Positions 1 to 6,759 of a stretch of 19,944 nt of DNA are shown here, in pieces (positions within the stretch are counted from its first letter, which is position 1; each line of letters starts with the position of its first letter). The notes below the pieces were generated by a model, which did no database searches, had not been told where the DNA came from, and saw only the letters and a program-made list of their open reading frames with translations. Source of the DNA: Bacillota bacterium (GTDB lineage: Bacteria > Bacillota > Clostridia > Oscillospirales > Ethanoligenentaceae). Location of the stretch: assembly GCA_023391535.1 (NCBI GenBank), contig JAEWAU010000106.1:1-19944 (forward strand). Direction: 5' to 3'. The translations under genes and the position numbers were made by a program.

Positions 1-19
1 TGAATCCCCCTGTATCGGA

Positions 20-154
20 GTGTTGCACAACACCCTCTTGAACTGCGAGCGCCAAAACGACGCGGTTTTGCGCAGCAAAATGGGGCGGAACGCCCCAAGC
101 GTTGTTTTGGCCGGGTATTTGTAAAACGCATCGTTATGCGTTTTACAAATACCC
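20..154. other. Structured intergenic DNA: three-way junction plus long hairpin
   Basis: No gene is visible in 1-158. The stretch 52-110 can fold into a three-way junction. A 12-bp closing stem (52-63 with 99-110, one G-T pair) encloses two hairpins: 66-71/75-80 with a GCA loop and 81-87/91-97 with a GAA loop. Immediately after comes a perfect 19-bp inverted repeat, 113-131 with 136-154, loop CGTT. A small palindrome GTGTTGCACAACAC sits at 20-33. The 113-154 hairpin begins only a few bases beyond the stop of the minus-strand gene ending at 159, so it probably terminates that transcript. Its T-rich side (CCCCCTTTT) faces the plus strand, so it could also end a plus-strand transcript entering from the left. 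The 52-110 fold is more elaborate than a terminator needs and may be a dispersed repeat or the end of an RNA. Structure is read directly from sequence; function is inferred. Confidence 0.5.
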
Positions 155-158
155 CCTT

Positions 159-575
159 TTACGGCCCGTTTCCGAAGCCTAAAATTCCGTTGAGAAAACC
201 TTCCTCCCGCAGCATCGGCACCAGGCTCAGCAGGCGGAGCATCTGCACCGCCTCATCCACCTTTTTGCGGCGCGGCTCGCTGAGATTTTCGCGCAGCGCG
301 AGCAGCAGGTCGATGCGCGGGTCGTTCTTTTTGATGGCGCCCAGCGCCCGGACGATGCGCGAGAGCATGGCTGGGTCGATACCCAGGTCGTTGCCGACGC
401 CGCTGCCCGGGTCGAAACCCGGGCTTGCGGCGCCCTCCGGCCCGGGAGCGCCCCCCGAGGCGGAATCGCCTTCGGGAGCGCCCCCGCCGGAAAGCATCCC
501 GGCGAGGTTCATGATCTTTTCCATGCTCTTGGGGTCCGACAGCAGGGCGTTTACCTTATCGGAAAAATCGTCCAT
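159..575 (-). CDS. Small conserved-looking protein of unknown function (138 aa)
   Basis: I do not recognise a family. The N-terminus is acidic and helical with a motif LLSDPKSMEKIMNLAGML around residues 11-28. A Gly/Pro/Ala/Ser-rich low-complexity linker covers about residues 29-65. The C-terminal half (66-138) is a leucine-rich helical segment ending in a Gly-rich tail. No signal peptide or membrane segment is seen, so it is probably cytoplasmic. The gene lies 45 bp downstream of the 85-aa gene on the same strand and the two probably form an operon. Both carry a similar LSDPK motif followed by an amphipathic helix, so the proteins may be related or act together. The upstream AAAGGA is about 12 bases from the ATG, a rather long spacing. 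Coding potential is supported by the conserved-looking helical halves and the tight gene pair, not by a known domain. Confidence 0.65.
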   Translation of the reverse strand: MDDFSDKVNALLSDPKSMEKIMNLAGMLSGGGAPEGDSASGGAPGPEGAASPGFDPGSGVGNDLGIDPAMLSRIVRALGAIKKNDPRIDLLLALRENLSEPRRKKVDEAVQMLRLLSLVPMLREEGFLNGILGFGNGP

Positions 576-620
576 GGGTGTGGTCAGTCCTTTCGCTGCC
601 GGCAGGGCCGGAGGCGCGCG

Positions 621-878
621 TCACTTCTGGAAACGCCGGAGATCGTCGAGCGCCTTTTTGGCGGCGGGGTTGGCGCGCACCATCCGTTCGAGAGTTTCCG
701 GGCTGGTTGTATCAATTTTACCGCCGCTGTTTTGGTTGATCTGCGTGAGCACTTCCTCGGCCTTCTTCGGGTCGGAGAGCGCGGCGCGCAGCATTTCCGG
801 CCGGACGCCGAGTTTTTTGCCCGCGGTTTCCAGCATCGCGGCGAGATCCTTCTGAGAAAAAGACGGATTGGACGGCAT
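621..878 (-). CDS. Small helical protein of unknown function (85 aa)
   Basis: Unrecognised family. The protein is short, polar and predicted helical throughout, with no membrane segment or signal peptide. Residues 28-45 carry AALSDPKKAEEVLTQI, resembling the LSDPK helix near the N-terminus of the downstream 138-aa protein. The start is well supported: AAGGAGG is followed by seven bases and then ATG at 878. It is the first gene of a probable two-gene minus-strand operon with the gene at 159-575. The 270 bp upstream separate it from a divergent plus-strand phosphodiesterase gene; I see no convincing minus-strand promoter there. A role as a small regulator or scaffold is possible, but nothing in the sequence shows one. 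Confidence 0.65.
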   Translation of the reverse strand: MPSNPSFSQKDLAAMLETAGKKLGVRPEMLRAALSDPKKAEEVLTQINQNSGGKIDTTSPETLERMVRANPAAKKALDDLRRFQK

Positions 879-1055
879 GGGAAAACCTCCTTCAGTAGCG
901 TTCTCCGATGAAAAAGTAGAATCAACAATCTCGCGGAAAGAATTGCCCTATGGATTTTGCGCGGCGATTCCGCGCGTTCACCGAAGAATCGCATTGGGGC
1001 CCCCGCCCCGTGCGCGGGCGCAGCGGCCCTCTTCTATTTTATGCACGGACAGGCC

Positions 1056-1084
1056 ATGACATTACCGCCGAAATGCGGTATAAT
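1056..1084 (+). promoter_or_regulatory. Promoter for the phosphodiesterase gene
   Basis: ATGACA (1056-1061), a 17-bp spacer and a perfect TATAAT (1079-1084) form a strong vegetative-type promoter. Transcription would begin near 1091. That places the ATG at 1091 at the very 5' end of the mRNA with no ribosome site, and so argues for translation starting at the TTG at 1151, which has GGAG at 1142-1145. Confidence 0.75.
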
Positions 1085-1150
1085 GAACCCATGCGATTTT
1101 TGCGGTTTTCCGCCCGTTTTCGGAGCGGCGCCGCCTGGAGTGGAGCGGTT

Positions 1151-1621
1151 TTGCGCATCATTGTTGTTTCGGATACCCACGGCAGGACGGATGTCCTGGA
1201 CACCATCGTCCGCCGGCACCGGAAGGCGGATTGGTTTATTCATCTGGGCGACCACGACGCCGACGCGGACGCTGTGGCGGAGCTGATACCCGGGCGCCTT
1301 CTGCGGGTGTGCGGCAACTGCGATTTCGGCTCGGAGTACCCCGCCGAGGCCGTGGCGGAGCTTGCGGGCAAGCGAATATTTTATACGCACGGGAACGATT
1401 ACTATGTAAAATACGATGAGGAACGCATCGTGTGCGAGGCGAAGGACCGGCACGCGGATATCCTGCTTTACGGCCACACGCATGTGCCGGTGAGCCGCTA
1501 CGTGGACGGGCTTTACATTCTGAACCCCGGCAGCGCGGGCGCCCCGCGCGAGGGGCCGCCCACCTACGGCATCGTGGATATCACGCCCGCGGGTATCGTA
1601 ACGAACCTCGCTTCCGTCTAG
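1151..1621 (+). CDS. YfcE/MJ0936-type metallophosphoesterase
   Basis: Single-domain calcineurin-like phosphoesterase of 156 aa, a normal size for the YfcE/YsnB group. These are cytoplasmic metal-dependent phosphodiesterases whose natural substrates are mostly unknown. All metal-ligand motifs are present in order: SDTHG (D8, H10), LGDHD (D34), GNCD (N56, D58), THG (H80) and GHTH (H109, H111). I chose the TTG at 1151 because it has GGAG five bases upstream and the family begins right at the RIIVVSDTHG strand. The upstream promoter makes the longer ATG starts (1091 or earlier) unlikely. A hairpin with a T-tract follows at 1687-1710, so the gene is probably transcribed alone or only partly read through into the biotin ligase gene. 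Family assignment is secure; the physiological substrate is unknown. Confidence 0.9.
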   Translation: MRIIVVSDTHGRTDVLDTIVRRHRKADWFIHLGDHDADADAVAELIPGRLLRVCGNCDFGSEYPAEAVAELAGKRIFYTHGNDYYVKYDEERIVCEAKDRHADILLYGHTHVPVSRYVDGLYILNPGSAGAPREGPPTYGIVDITPAGIVTNLASV

Positions 1622-1686
1622 CTGCTGCGGCGGCTGGCGCCGCGGCAATCCGCGGTTTTAGGCGGGCGAAAAATTTTTTCCCGCTT

Positions 1687-1710
1687 CCGCGAAGCGATTT
1701 TCGCGGTTTT
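1687..1710 (+). terminator. Possible intrinsic terminator after the phosphodiesterase gene
   Basis: CCGCGAA (1687-1693) pairs with TTCGCGG (1700-1706) around a 6-base loop and is followed by TTTT. The T-tract is short, so termination may be partial. Confidence 0.45.
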
Positions 1711-1757
1711 GCTTGCCCCGGCGCGGCCGGCGGCCGGGTATGGAGGGAGGAGCGGAC

Positions 1758-2630
1758 ATGGAAAGCGCGGAAGAGATCGGCGCGCTGCTGAAAACGCGGC
1801 GCCTGGGGCGGCGCCTGACGTGCCTTGCGCGCGTGGATTCCACGAACGATTTTCTCAAGCGGCTGGCCGAAACCCTTCCGGACGGCGCCGCGGCCGCCGC
1901 CCCCGGGCCGACGGCGGGGCGCGGCCGGCAGGGCAACCGCTGGGCCTCGGCGGAGGGGCGCACGGCGGAGTTTTCGGTGCTGCTCAAAAGCCCGCGGGAG
2001 GCTTCGGCTCCGCCGCTCACCATGCTGTGCGGGCTGGCCGTCTGCCGCGCGCTGGACGCTCTTGCGCCGCCCGTTCCGGGAACGTCTTCGGATGCGTCCG
2101 GGCCGGATATGTCCCGCGAGCCGTTTTGCATCAAGTGGCCCAACGATATCGTCTGCGCGGGGAAAAAGATCTGCGGAATCCTGTGTGAGGCGCGCCTCGC
2201 GCCGGGGCTTTCGGCCACGGTGTGCGGCATCGGCGTGAACCTTTCGCAGCCCGCGGAGTTCTTTGAGGTCGCGGAGCTGCCGTGGGGCGCCTCCGTGAGG
2301 ATGCTGCGGGGCGCGGCGCCCTCCGCCGCGCAGGTGGTGGCGGGCGTCCTGAACGAGCTGGAGCCTCTGCTCGAGCTGCGCGCAGAGGATGCGCCGGGCT
2401 TTTTCGCCGCCTACGCGAAGCGGTGCGTCACGCTCGGGCGGCAGGTGCGCGTGCACACGCCCTCCGGCGAGCTCACGGGCGTGGCCGAGGCCCTCGGGCC
2501 GGACGGCAGCCTTCTGCTGCGCCGCGGCGGCGAATTGGCCCCCGTTTTCGCGGGCGACGTTTCGGTGCGCGGCCTCATGGGCTACACCGACCGGCTGACG
2601 CCGGGGCAATCTCCGGGCGCGGTGCGGTAA
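1758..2630 (+). CDS. birA: Biotin--[acetyl-CoA-carboxylase] ligase, monofunctional type
   Basis: Catalyses ATP-dependent attachment of biotin to the biotin carboxyl carrier protein of acetyl-CoA carboxylase and related enzymes, in the cytoplasm. The 290-aa protein begins straight at the catalytic region and lacks the N-terminal winged-helix DNA-binding domain of bifunctional BirA. It should therefore be a ligase only and not the biotin operon repressor. Signature motifs: STN (28-30), the adenylate-binding loop GRGRQGNRW (54-62), KWPND (126-130), the lysine-containing KKICGILCE (136-144) and GIGVNLS (157-163). The last 50 or so residues form the small C-terminal beta-barrel domain. GGGAGGAG at 1745-1752 sits five bases before the chosen ATG at 1758; the upstream in-frame ATG at 1740 has no ribosome site. 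A variable, Ala/Pro-rich insertion near residues 101-120 is unusual. Confidence 0.92.
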   Translation: MESAEEIGALLKTRRLGRRLTCLARVDSTNDFLKRLAETLPDGAAAAAPGPTAGRGRQGNRWASAEGRTAEFSVLLKSPREASAPPLTMLCGLAVCRALDALAPPVPGTSSDASGPDMSREPFCIKWPNDIVCAGKKICGILCEARLAPGLSATVCGIGVNLSQPAEFFEVAELPWGASVRMLRGAAPSAAQVVAGVLNELEPLLELRAEDAPGFFAAYAKRCVTLGRQVRVHTPSGELTGVAEALGPDGSLLLRRGGELAPVFAGDVSVRGLMGYTDRLTPGQSPGAVR

Positions 2631-2751
2631 GAGCCGGATGCGATGACGATTGTACCCGAGCGCAAAGAATGCTTCGCGGAAGCAGGGCAAAAATTTTGAT
2701 CAGCTAAAATCGCGAATTGGGTGCGGGCACCGCCCGTAGGAGAAAAGAAAA

Positions 2752-3846
2752 ATGAAACTGGGAATCGTAGGGCTGCCCAACGTGGGCAAGAGCACGCTGT
2801 TCAACGCCATCACAAACGCGGGGGCGGAATCGGCCAATTACCCGTTCTGCACCATTGAACCGAACGTAGGGGTGGTGGCGGTTCCGGATAAGCGCCTGGA
2901 CGTGCTGGCGGAGATGTACCATCCCGTGAAGGTGACGCCGGCCGTCATCGAGTTTGTGGATATCGCGGGCCTGGTGCGCGGCGCGTCGAAGGGTGAGGGC
3001 CTCGGCAATAAGTTCCTTTCGCACATCCGCGAGGTGGACGCCGTGGTGCACGTGGTGCGCTGCTTCGAGGGCACCGACGTGCTGCATGTGGAAGGCAGCG
3101 TAGACCCGCTGCGCGATATGGAAACCATCAACCTCGAGCTGATTTTCGCCGACCTCGAGGTGCTCGAACGCCGGATCGACCGTGCGAAGAAGGCCGCGAA
3201 GGCGGACCGCAAGCTTGACGGCGAGACGGCGTTTTTCGAGCGCGTGAAAACGTGGCTCGAGGAGGGGAAGCCCGCAAGGTCGATGGAGCGCACGCCCGAG
3301 GAGGACGCGCTGCTCGCAACCGCGACGCTCCTCACGGCGAAGCCCGTGATCTACGCGGCCAACCTTTCGGAAGAGGATTTCAAGGGCGGCGTGGAGCGGA
3401 ATCCACACCTGAAGAAGCTCGAGGAGGAGGCCGCGCGCGAGGGCGCCGAGGTCCTGCCCATCTGCGCGAAAATCGAAGAAGAGCTTTCGGGAATGGAGGA
3501 GGCCGATAAAACCGTGTTCCTCGAGGAGCTCGGGCTGGAGCAGTCGGGCCTCGACCGCCTCATCCGGAAAAGCTATCACCTGCTCGGGCTGATCTCCTTC
3601 CTTACGGCGGGCCAGCCGGAGGTGCGCGCGTGGACGATCACGCGCGGAACGAAGGCCCCGCAGGCCGCGGGCAAAATCCACTCCGATTTCGAGCGCGGCT
3701 TCATCCGCGCCGAGGTGGTGGCGTATAAGGACCTCGTGGAATGCGGTGGCCTGCCCGCCGCGCGCGAGAAGGGCCTGCTGCGCAGCGAGGGCAAGGACTA
3801 CGTGATGCAGGACGGCGACGTGGTGCTCTTCCGCTTTAACGTGTAA
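2752..3846 (+). CDS. ychF: Redox-regulated ATPase YchF (Obg-family)
   Basis: Universally conserved Obg-related P-loop protein that prefers ATP to GTP, associates with ribosomes and is involved in stress responses (family knowledge). The 364 aa match the usual length. Residues 7-15 (GLPNVGKST) form the P-loop, 70-73 (DIAG) the G3 motif, and 204-207 (NLSE) the altered G4 motif typical of YchF, which explains its ATP preference. A coiled-coil-like insertion rich in Lys/Glu follows around 130-185. The C-terminal ~85 residues form the TGS domain, ending in the family-typical GDVVLFRFNV. An AGGAG lies about nine bases before the ATG. The preceding 120 bp hold no clear terminator. The gene stands between birA and a phosphatase gene in the same direction. 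Confidence 0.95.
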   Translation: MKLGIVGLPNVGKSTLFNAITNAGAESANYPFCTIEPNVGVVAVPDKRLDVLAEMYHPVKVTPAVIEFVDIAGLVRGASKGEGLGNKFLSHIREVDAVVHVVRCFEGTDVLHVEGSVDPLRDMETINLELIFADLEVLERRIDRAKKAAKADRKLDGETAFFERVKTWLEEGKPARSMERTPEEDALLATATLLTAKPVIYAANLSEEDFKGGVERNPHLKKLEEEAAREGAEVLPICAKIEEELSGMEEADKTVFLEELGLEQSGLDRLIRKSYHLLGLISFLTAGQPEVRAWTITRGTKAPQAAGKIHSDFERGFIRAEVVAYKDLVECGGLPAAREKGLLRSEGKDYVMQDGDVVLFRFNV

Positions 3847-3963
3847 ACCGCATAACCGCGGCAAAAGCCTGCCCTTATGGGTTTTGATGCGGATTTCACC
3901 CATCATTTTACCGGAGATTCGCATCGGCGGAGCAAAAGGTTTTCGGACAGCGGAGGAAACGAC

Positions 3964-4566
3964 ATGGCCGGAGTAAGCGTCTATTTTGTACGCCACGCCC
4001 AGCCGGATTTTTCCTGGCAGGACGACCGCACCCGCCCGCTTACGCCCGGGGGCGCGCGGGACTGCGCGCGCGTGGCGCAAGCGCTGCGCGGAATACCGAT
4101 CGGGCGGTTCGTTTCCAGCCCCTACCGGCGCAGCATGGATACCATCCGCGGCGCGGCGCTCGAACGCGGCATGGAGATCGACCTCGACGAGCGCCTGCGC
4201 GAACGCGGCAAAGGCCGCGAGGGCAACACGGACGGCCTGTTCCGGCGGCGCTGGGCGGATTTCGCGTTCCGCGAACCGGGCGGCGAATCGCTCGGCGCGG
4301 TGCAGGAGCGAAACAAGGCCGCGCTCGCCGAAATTCTTGCGCGGGCCGCCCAAGAGAAGACCGCCGCCGTGGCCGTGGGCACCCACGGCACGGCGCTGAG
4401 TACCATTTTGAACCTCTATGACCCGTCTTTCGGCTGCGATGATTTTCTGCGCATCATCGACTACATGCCCTACATCGTGCGGCTCGATTTCGAAAACGGC
4501 GCCTGCGTGGGCAAGCGGGAGCTGCTCATCGTGGAAAAAACGTTCAAGGGCGGCGCGAACCGCTGA
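3964..4566 (+). CDS. Histidine phosphatase family protein (phosphoglycerate-mutase-like)
   Basis: A 200-aa cytoplasmic phosphohydrolase of the branch-1 histidine phosphatase superfamily. Residues 8-12 give the phospho-accepting RHAQP motif (here VRHAQPD). SSPYRRSMDT supplies the second phosphate-binding arginine, and GTHGTALS holds the second catalytic histidine. The substrate cannot be deduced; relatives act on sugar phosphates, nucleotides or cobamide precursors. The start at 3964 is set by GGAGG (3952-3956) seven bases upstream. An in-frame ATG at 3877 has no ribosome site and would add an unrelated 29-residue leader. The gene is convergent with nth and shares the terminator region 4605-4676 with it. 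Confidence 0.88.
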   Translation: MAGVSVYFVRHAQPDFSWQDDRTRPLTPGGARDCARVAQALRGIPIGRFVSSPYRRSMDTIRGAALERGMEIDLDERLRERGKGREGNTDGLFRRRWADFAFREPGGESLGAVQERNKAALAEILARAAQEKTAAVAVGTHGTALSTILNLYDPSFGCDDFLRIIDYMPYIVRLDFENGACVGKRELLIVEKTFKGGANR

Positions 4567-4604
4567 AAACGGTTTTCCGGCCCCGAAGCCCTTCTTTTTT
4601 CACC

Positions 4605-4676
4605 TTTTACACGTGCATTGTAAATGTAAAAACAAAAAACGCCCGTGCGAAACCAGCCGTTTCGCGCGGACGTTTT
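4605..4676. terminator. Bidirectional terminator between phosphatase gene and nth
   Basis: Two nested signals are present. TTTTACA (from about 4605) can pair with TGTAAAA (to about 4631). A strong 18-bp stem pairs 4636-4653 with 4659-4676, with one mismatch, one G-T pair and loop CAGCC. The A-rich run at about 4629-4639 gives a long U-tract for minus-strand transcripts, so the second hairpin should end the nth mRNA. TTTTCAGTTTTC on the other side can serve plus-strand transcripts. Confidence 0.75.
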
Positions 4677-4703
4677 CAGTTTTCAAATATTCGGCCGGCT
4701 TGC

Positions 4704-5417
4704 TCACGCGCCCGTTTTTTTCGCACGTTTCGCGGGGGCTTTTTTGCCCGCGCGGGCGCTTTTGCCCGGCGCGGTCGTTTCCCCGCCCTGCGCTTTCGCA
4801 TAGGCGCAGTATTCCCGCAGCGCACAGGCTTCGCACTCGGGCTTGCGAGCCTTGCACACGGCCCGGCCGTGCCACACCAGCCGGTGGCAGAACATCCCGG
4901 ATTTTTCGGGCGGGATGAGCCGGCGCAGAATCAGCTCCACCTTGTAGGGATCGTCGGTATCGGCGAAGCCCAGGCGGTTGACGATGCGGATACAGTGCGT
5001 GTCCGTCACATAAGAGGGCTGGCCGAAGCAGTCCCCAACCACGAGGTTGGCCGTTTTGCGTCCCACGCCCGGCAGCTTCACAAGCTCCTCGAGCGTGCGC
5101 GGCACTTCCCCGCCGTATTCGGCGCAGAGTACGCGGCAGGCGGCCACGATATCCCGCGCCTTGGTTTTGTAAAGCCCGCAGGAATGGATGATGCGCTCGA
5201 TATCGGCGATCTCCGCACCCGCGAAATCCTCCGCCGTTTTGTAGCGCGCGAACAGCTCCTGTGTTACGATGTTGACGCGGGCGTCGGTGCACTGGGCCGA
5301 AAGCCGCGTGGCGATGAGCAGCTCCAGCGCGCTGCCGCTATCAAGCGAGCATTCGGCGTCCGGGTACGCCGCCTCCAGCGCCCGCACCACGGCGAGCGCG
5401 CGTTCCTTTTCGTCCAT
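4704..5417 (-). CDS. nth: Endonuclease III (DNA glycosylase/AP lyase)
   Basis: Base-excision-repair enzyme that removes oxidised pyrimidines and cleaves at abasic sites. The 237-aa protein has the helix-hairpin-helix LPGVGRKTAN (115-124) with catalytic lysine K121, and the catalytic aspartate D139 in VTDTHC. The [4Fe-4S] ligands C188-x6-C195-x2-C198-x5-C204 are all present. After the cluster is an extra tail of about 33 residues rich in Lys, Ala and Arg, longer than the usual end of the family. It is probably a disordered nucleic-acid-binding extension. AAAGGG eight bases before the ATG at 5417 supports the start. The gene is monocistronic, with a structured terminator downstream. Confidence 0.95.
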   Translation of the reverse strand: MDEKERALAVVRALEAAYPDAECSLDSGSALELLIATRLSAQCTDARVNIVTQELFARYKTAEDFAGAEIADIERIIHSCGLYKTKARDIVAACRVLCAEYGGEVPRTLEELVKLPGVGRKTANLVVGDCFGQPSYVTDTHCIRIVNRLGFADTDDPYKVELILRRLIPPEKSGMFCHRLVWHGRAVCKARKPECEACALREYCAYAKAQGGETTAPGKSARAGKKAPAKRAKKTGA

Positions 5418-5776
5418 TTGCGGTACCCTTTCTCGAAGCGTTTCCGGTTTGGATGAACCGGCTTACAGCCATTCCACTAAAGACGGAGAAAAGCAGCGTT
5501 TCGTCCGCCTCCCCTGGTTTTGCAAAACACCCTGGAACAGATCCGTCTTTTCCGGGGACGCGGCGGGGCGTTTCGCCGCGGCGGCAGGCAAAACGCGGCG
5601 CCCCACCATTCAAACGGAAACGGCCGCGGCGCCTTTGCAAAACCGCGCATATTTATAGAATAGCACAAGAGCACGGGCAGGTAAATGGAAGAAAAAGGAA
5701 CACTCAAATTCACCGGAATATAGATAAAATACATAGTTTGTTCACAAAATATTTGCAATAATAGGCGAAAATAGCC
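5418..5776. other. Intergenic region upstream of nth, no gene seen
   Basis: I see no credible coding sequence here. The GC-rich half (5418-5640) contains the palindrome GGTTTTGCAAAACACC near 5515-5530 and another TTTGCAAAAC near 5634. The half from 5640 to 5770 is strikingly AT-rich for this genome. It contains a possible minus-strand promoter for nth (-35 GGTAAA complement at 5680-5685, 17-bp spacer, -10 complement at 5657-5662). A/T tracts directly upstream of the strong plus-strand promoter at 5777 resemble an UP element. Confidence 0.4.
5657..5685 (-). promoter_or_regulatory. Weak candidate promoter for nth
   Basis: On the minus strand TTTACC, a 17-bp spacer and TATTCT match the consensus at four of six positions each. 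It would give a 5' leader of about 230 bases before nth. The evidence is modest, but it is the best candidate in the region. Confidence 0.3.
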
Positions 5777-5805
5777 TTGACAATGCCCGCAAGTTCTGCT
5801 AACAT
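5777..5805 (+). promoter_or_regulatory. Strong promoter of the putative non-coding RNA
   Basis: Perfect TTGACA (5777-5782), exactly 17 bp, then TAACAT (5800-5805). The 60 bp upstream are rich in A and T tracts, which resembles an UP element as found in front of stable-RNA genes. The expected transcription start is near 5812. Confidence 0.75.
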
Positions 5806-5862
5806 AAAATCAGACCAAGGGAATGAAAAGAACAACAATCAGCAGAGAGGGAGGCGAGTCCA

Positions 5863-5955
5863 ATGGGCAGTAGTGACGAGCAGCAGTTGCCCGGTCGAAT
5901 CAAAAACATGGGCCCGCACCGTTTTTGTGGAGCGCAGGAGCGCAAAGGCATTTAA
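5863..5955 (+). CDS. Possible 30-aa ORF at the 5' end of the putative RNA
   Basis: GGAGG at 5850-5854 is eight bases ahead of an ATG that opens a 30-codon frame ending in TAA at 5953-5955. The peptide is polar with one cysteine and no recognisable motif. Its stop codon falls in the loop of a perfect 7-bp hairpin (5942-5948/5956-5962), so translation would interfere with folding of that stem. It could be a regulatory leader peptide, a genuine small protein, or a chance frame inside a structured RNA. Confidence 0.3.
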   Translation: MGSSDEQQLPGRIKNMGPHRFCGAQERKGI

Positions 5956-6547
5956 CCTTTGCTCCCAGACACGCGGCGTTTGAGCCGCAAAAGTTCGGGC
6001 AGCGATTCGGGCCGGGCTGTTCTGCCGCATAAAACATCGCCAAAAAGCAGAACAAGGAGGCTTAACACACTGGTCCTGTGATTTAAAGGCAAAGAGTTCC
6101 CCAGGCAACACGCAAACTTGTTCCGATACCTTGCAATCCCGTTCCGGCGGATAATCACGCCAACCCAGCTGCAATTTGGTCCGGTATCCGATGTTTTGTT
6201 CCGGCGGCAAAGCCGATTGGGGTGGGCGCCGCAGAATCCGCGGCTGCCGCAAAGCCGGCAGGCGGAGCGCCCGTTTTCAGTAACCGTAAACGTCAGGATG
6301 TCCGCAGCCTGGTTCCAGCGCCCCGTTCCCGCCGCGGCAAATCCAAATCCGTTCCCGCCGCACGCAGCGGCAGTGTTCCGCAAAGCTTTTCCAAACGGAA
6401 AACGGAGATTGGGCATTTCCAAGAACCTCTGAAGGGAGCTTTTGCAAGGAAACGGATGTCTCTTTCGGGAAACAGCGAATCGTTCTTTTCGGCCGTTCCT
6501 TTCCCGATAAACCGGTAGGAATCCGGATCACCCATACAAAACAACAC

Positions 6548-6583
6548 AAGCAGGCCCGCCCTTATCGGCGGGCCTGCTTTTTT
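6548..6583 (+). terminator. Strong intrinsic terminator of the putative RNA
   Basis: A perfect 13-bp stem, 6548-6560 with 6567-6579, loop CTTATC, runs into TTTTTT (6578-6583). The T-tract is on the plus-strand side only; the minus side continues as a poor U-tract. The terminator therefore primarily ends a plus-strand transcript, although the facing small gene at 6595-6759 may also use the hairpin. Confidence 0.85.
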
Positions 6584-6594
6584 GCCGCCCAGTC

Positions 6595-6759
6595 TCATTT
6601 TATGCGCACACAGTCGAATTGAAAGGTGCGCGGGTCGAAGCACCGGTAGATTTTCATGCGCGGGAAATCCTCGGCGCTTTCGGGGTCGCGCCGGATCTCC
6701 CTCTCCTCCTGCCGGGGCATTTCAAAGGGCGGGTCGGTTTCACGGCAAGGGCATCCCAT
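6595..6759 (-). CDS. Small cysteine-containing protein of unknown function (54 aa)
   Basis: Not recognised. The ribosome site is excellent: GGGAGGAGG lies seven bases before ATG at 6759, which makes a real gene likely despite the length. The protein starts with a CPC motif, is rich in charged residues (a Glu/Arg cluster in the middle) and ends with a short beta-like stretch containing two more cysteines. The four cysteines could bind a metal. It has no membrane segment. It lies between the terminator of the putative RNA (convergent) and the glyA leader (divergent). Confidence 0.6.
   Translation of the reverse strand: MGCPCRETDPPFEMPRQEEREIRRDPESAEDFPRMKIYRCFDPRTFQFDCVRIK

Larger units (their letters stand above)
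5812..6583 (+). ncRNA. Candidate large structured non-coding RNA (~770 nt)
   Basis: A strong promoter and a strong terminator delimit about 770 nt in which I find no long ORF with both a ribosome site and protein-like composition. Many local stems are visible: 5864-5869/5888-5893, 5942-5948/5956-5962, 5973-5977/5984-5988 and 6018-6025/6047-6054 (8 bp, perfect). A nested set follows: 6125-6130/6183-6188, 6131-6135/6170-6174 and 6146-6149/6158-6161. A three-way junction is closed by 6224-6229/6267-6272 and contains hairpin 6244-6249/6256-6261. Further stems are 6387-6392/6397-6402 and 6466-6472/6500-6506. The size and ornate folding recall large bacterial RNAs such as OLE, GOLLD or ROOL, but I cannot match it to any of them. 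I do not see the conserved RNase P, tmRNA or SRP RNA motifs. An alternative is a long leader or a string of tiny ORFs. Boundaries come from the promoter and terminator; the RNA identity is inference. Confidence 0.45.

Noticed and set aside
1581..2690. A 369-codon minus-strand frame opposite birA
   Set aside because: Composition (Arg/Ala/Pro-rich) is that of a GC-rich shadow frame; the plus-strand biotin ligase explains the region.
2704..4386. A 560-codon open frame on the minus strand across ychF and the phosphatase gene
   Set aside because: It is the antisense frame of two well-supported genes in GC-rich DNA, is full of His/Arg/Ala, has no domain and no ribosome site.
5851..5862. GAGGCGAGTCC resembles the RNase P signature GAGGAAAGTCC
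   Set aside because: The match is partial, and I see none of the other conserved RNase P segments (such as the ACAGAA-containing 3' core) in the region.
5839..6422. Minus-strand frames of 137 and 156 codons and a plus-strand frame of 104 codons inside the putative RNA
   Set aside because: None has a ribosome site or recognisable domain, they overlap each other, and the promoter and terminator support a plus-strand transcript without a long ORF.
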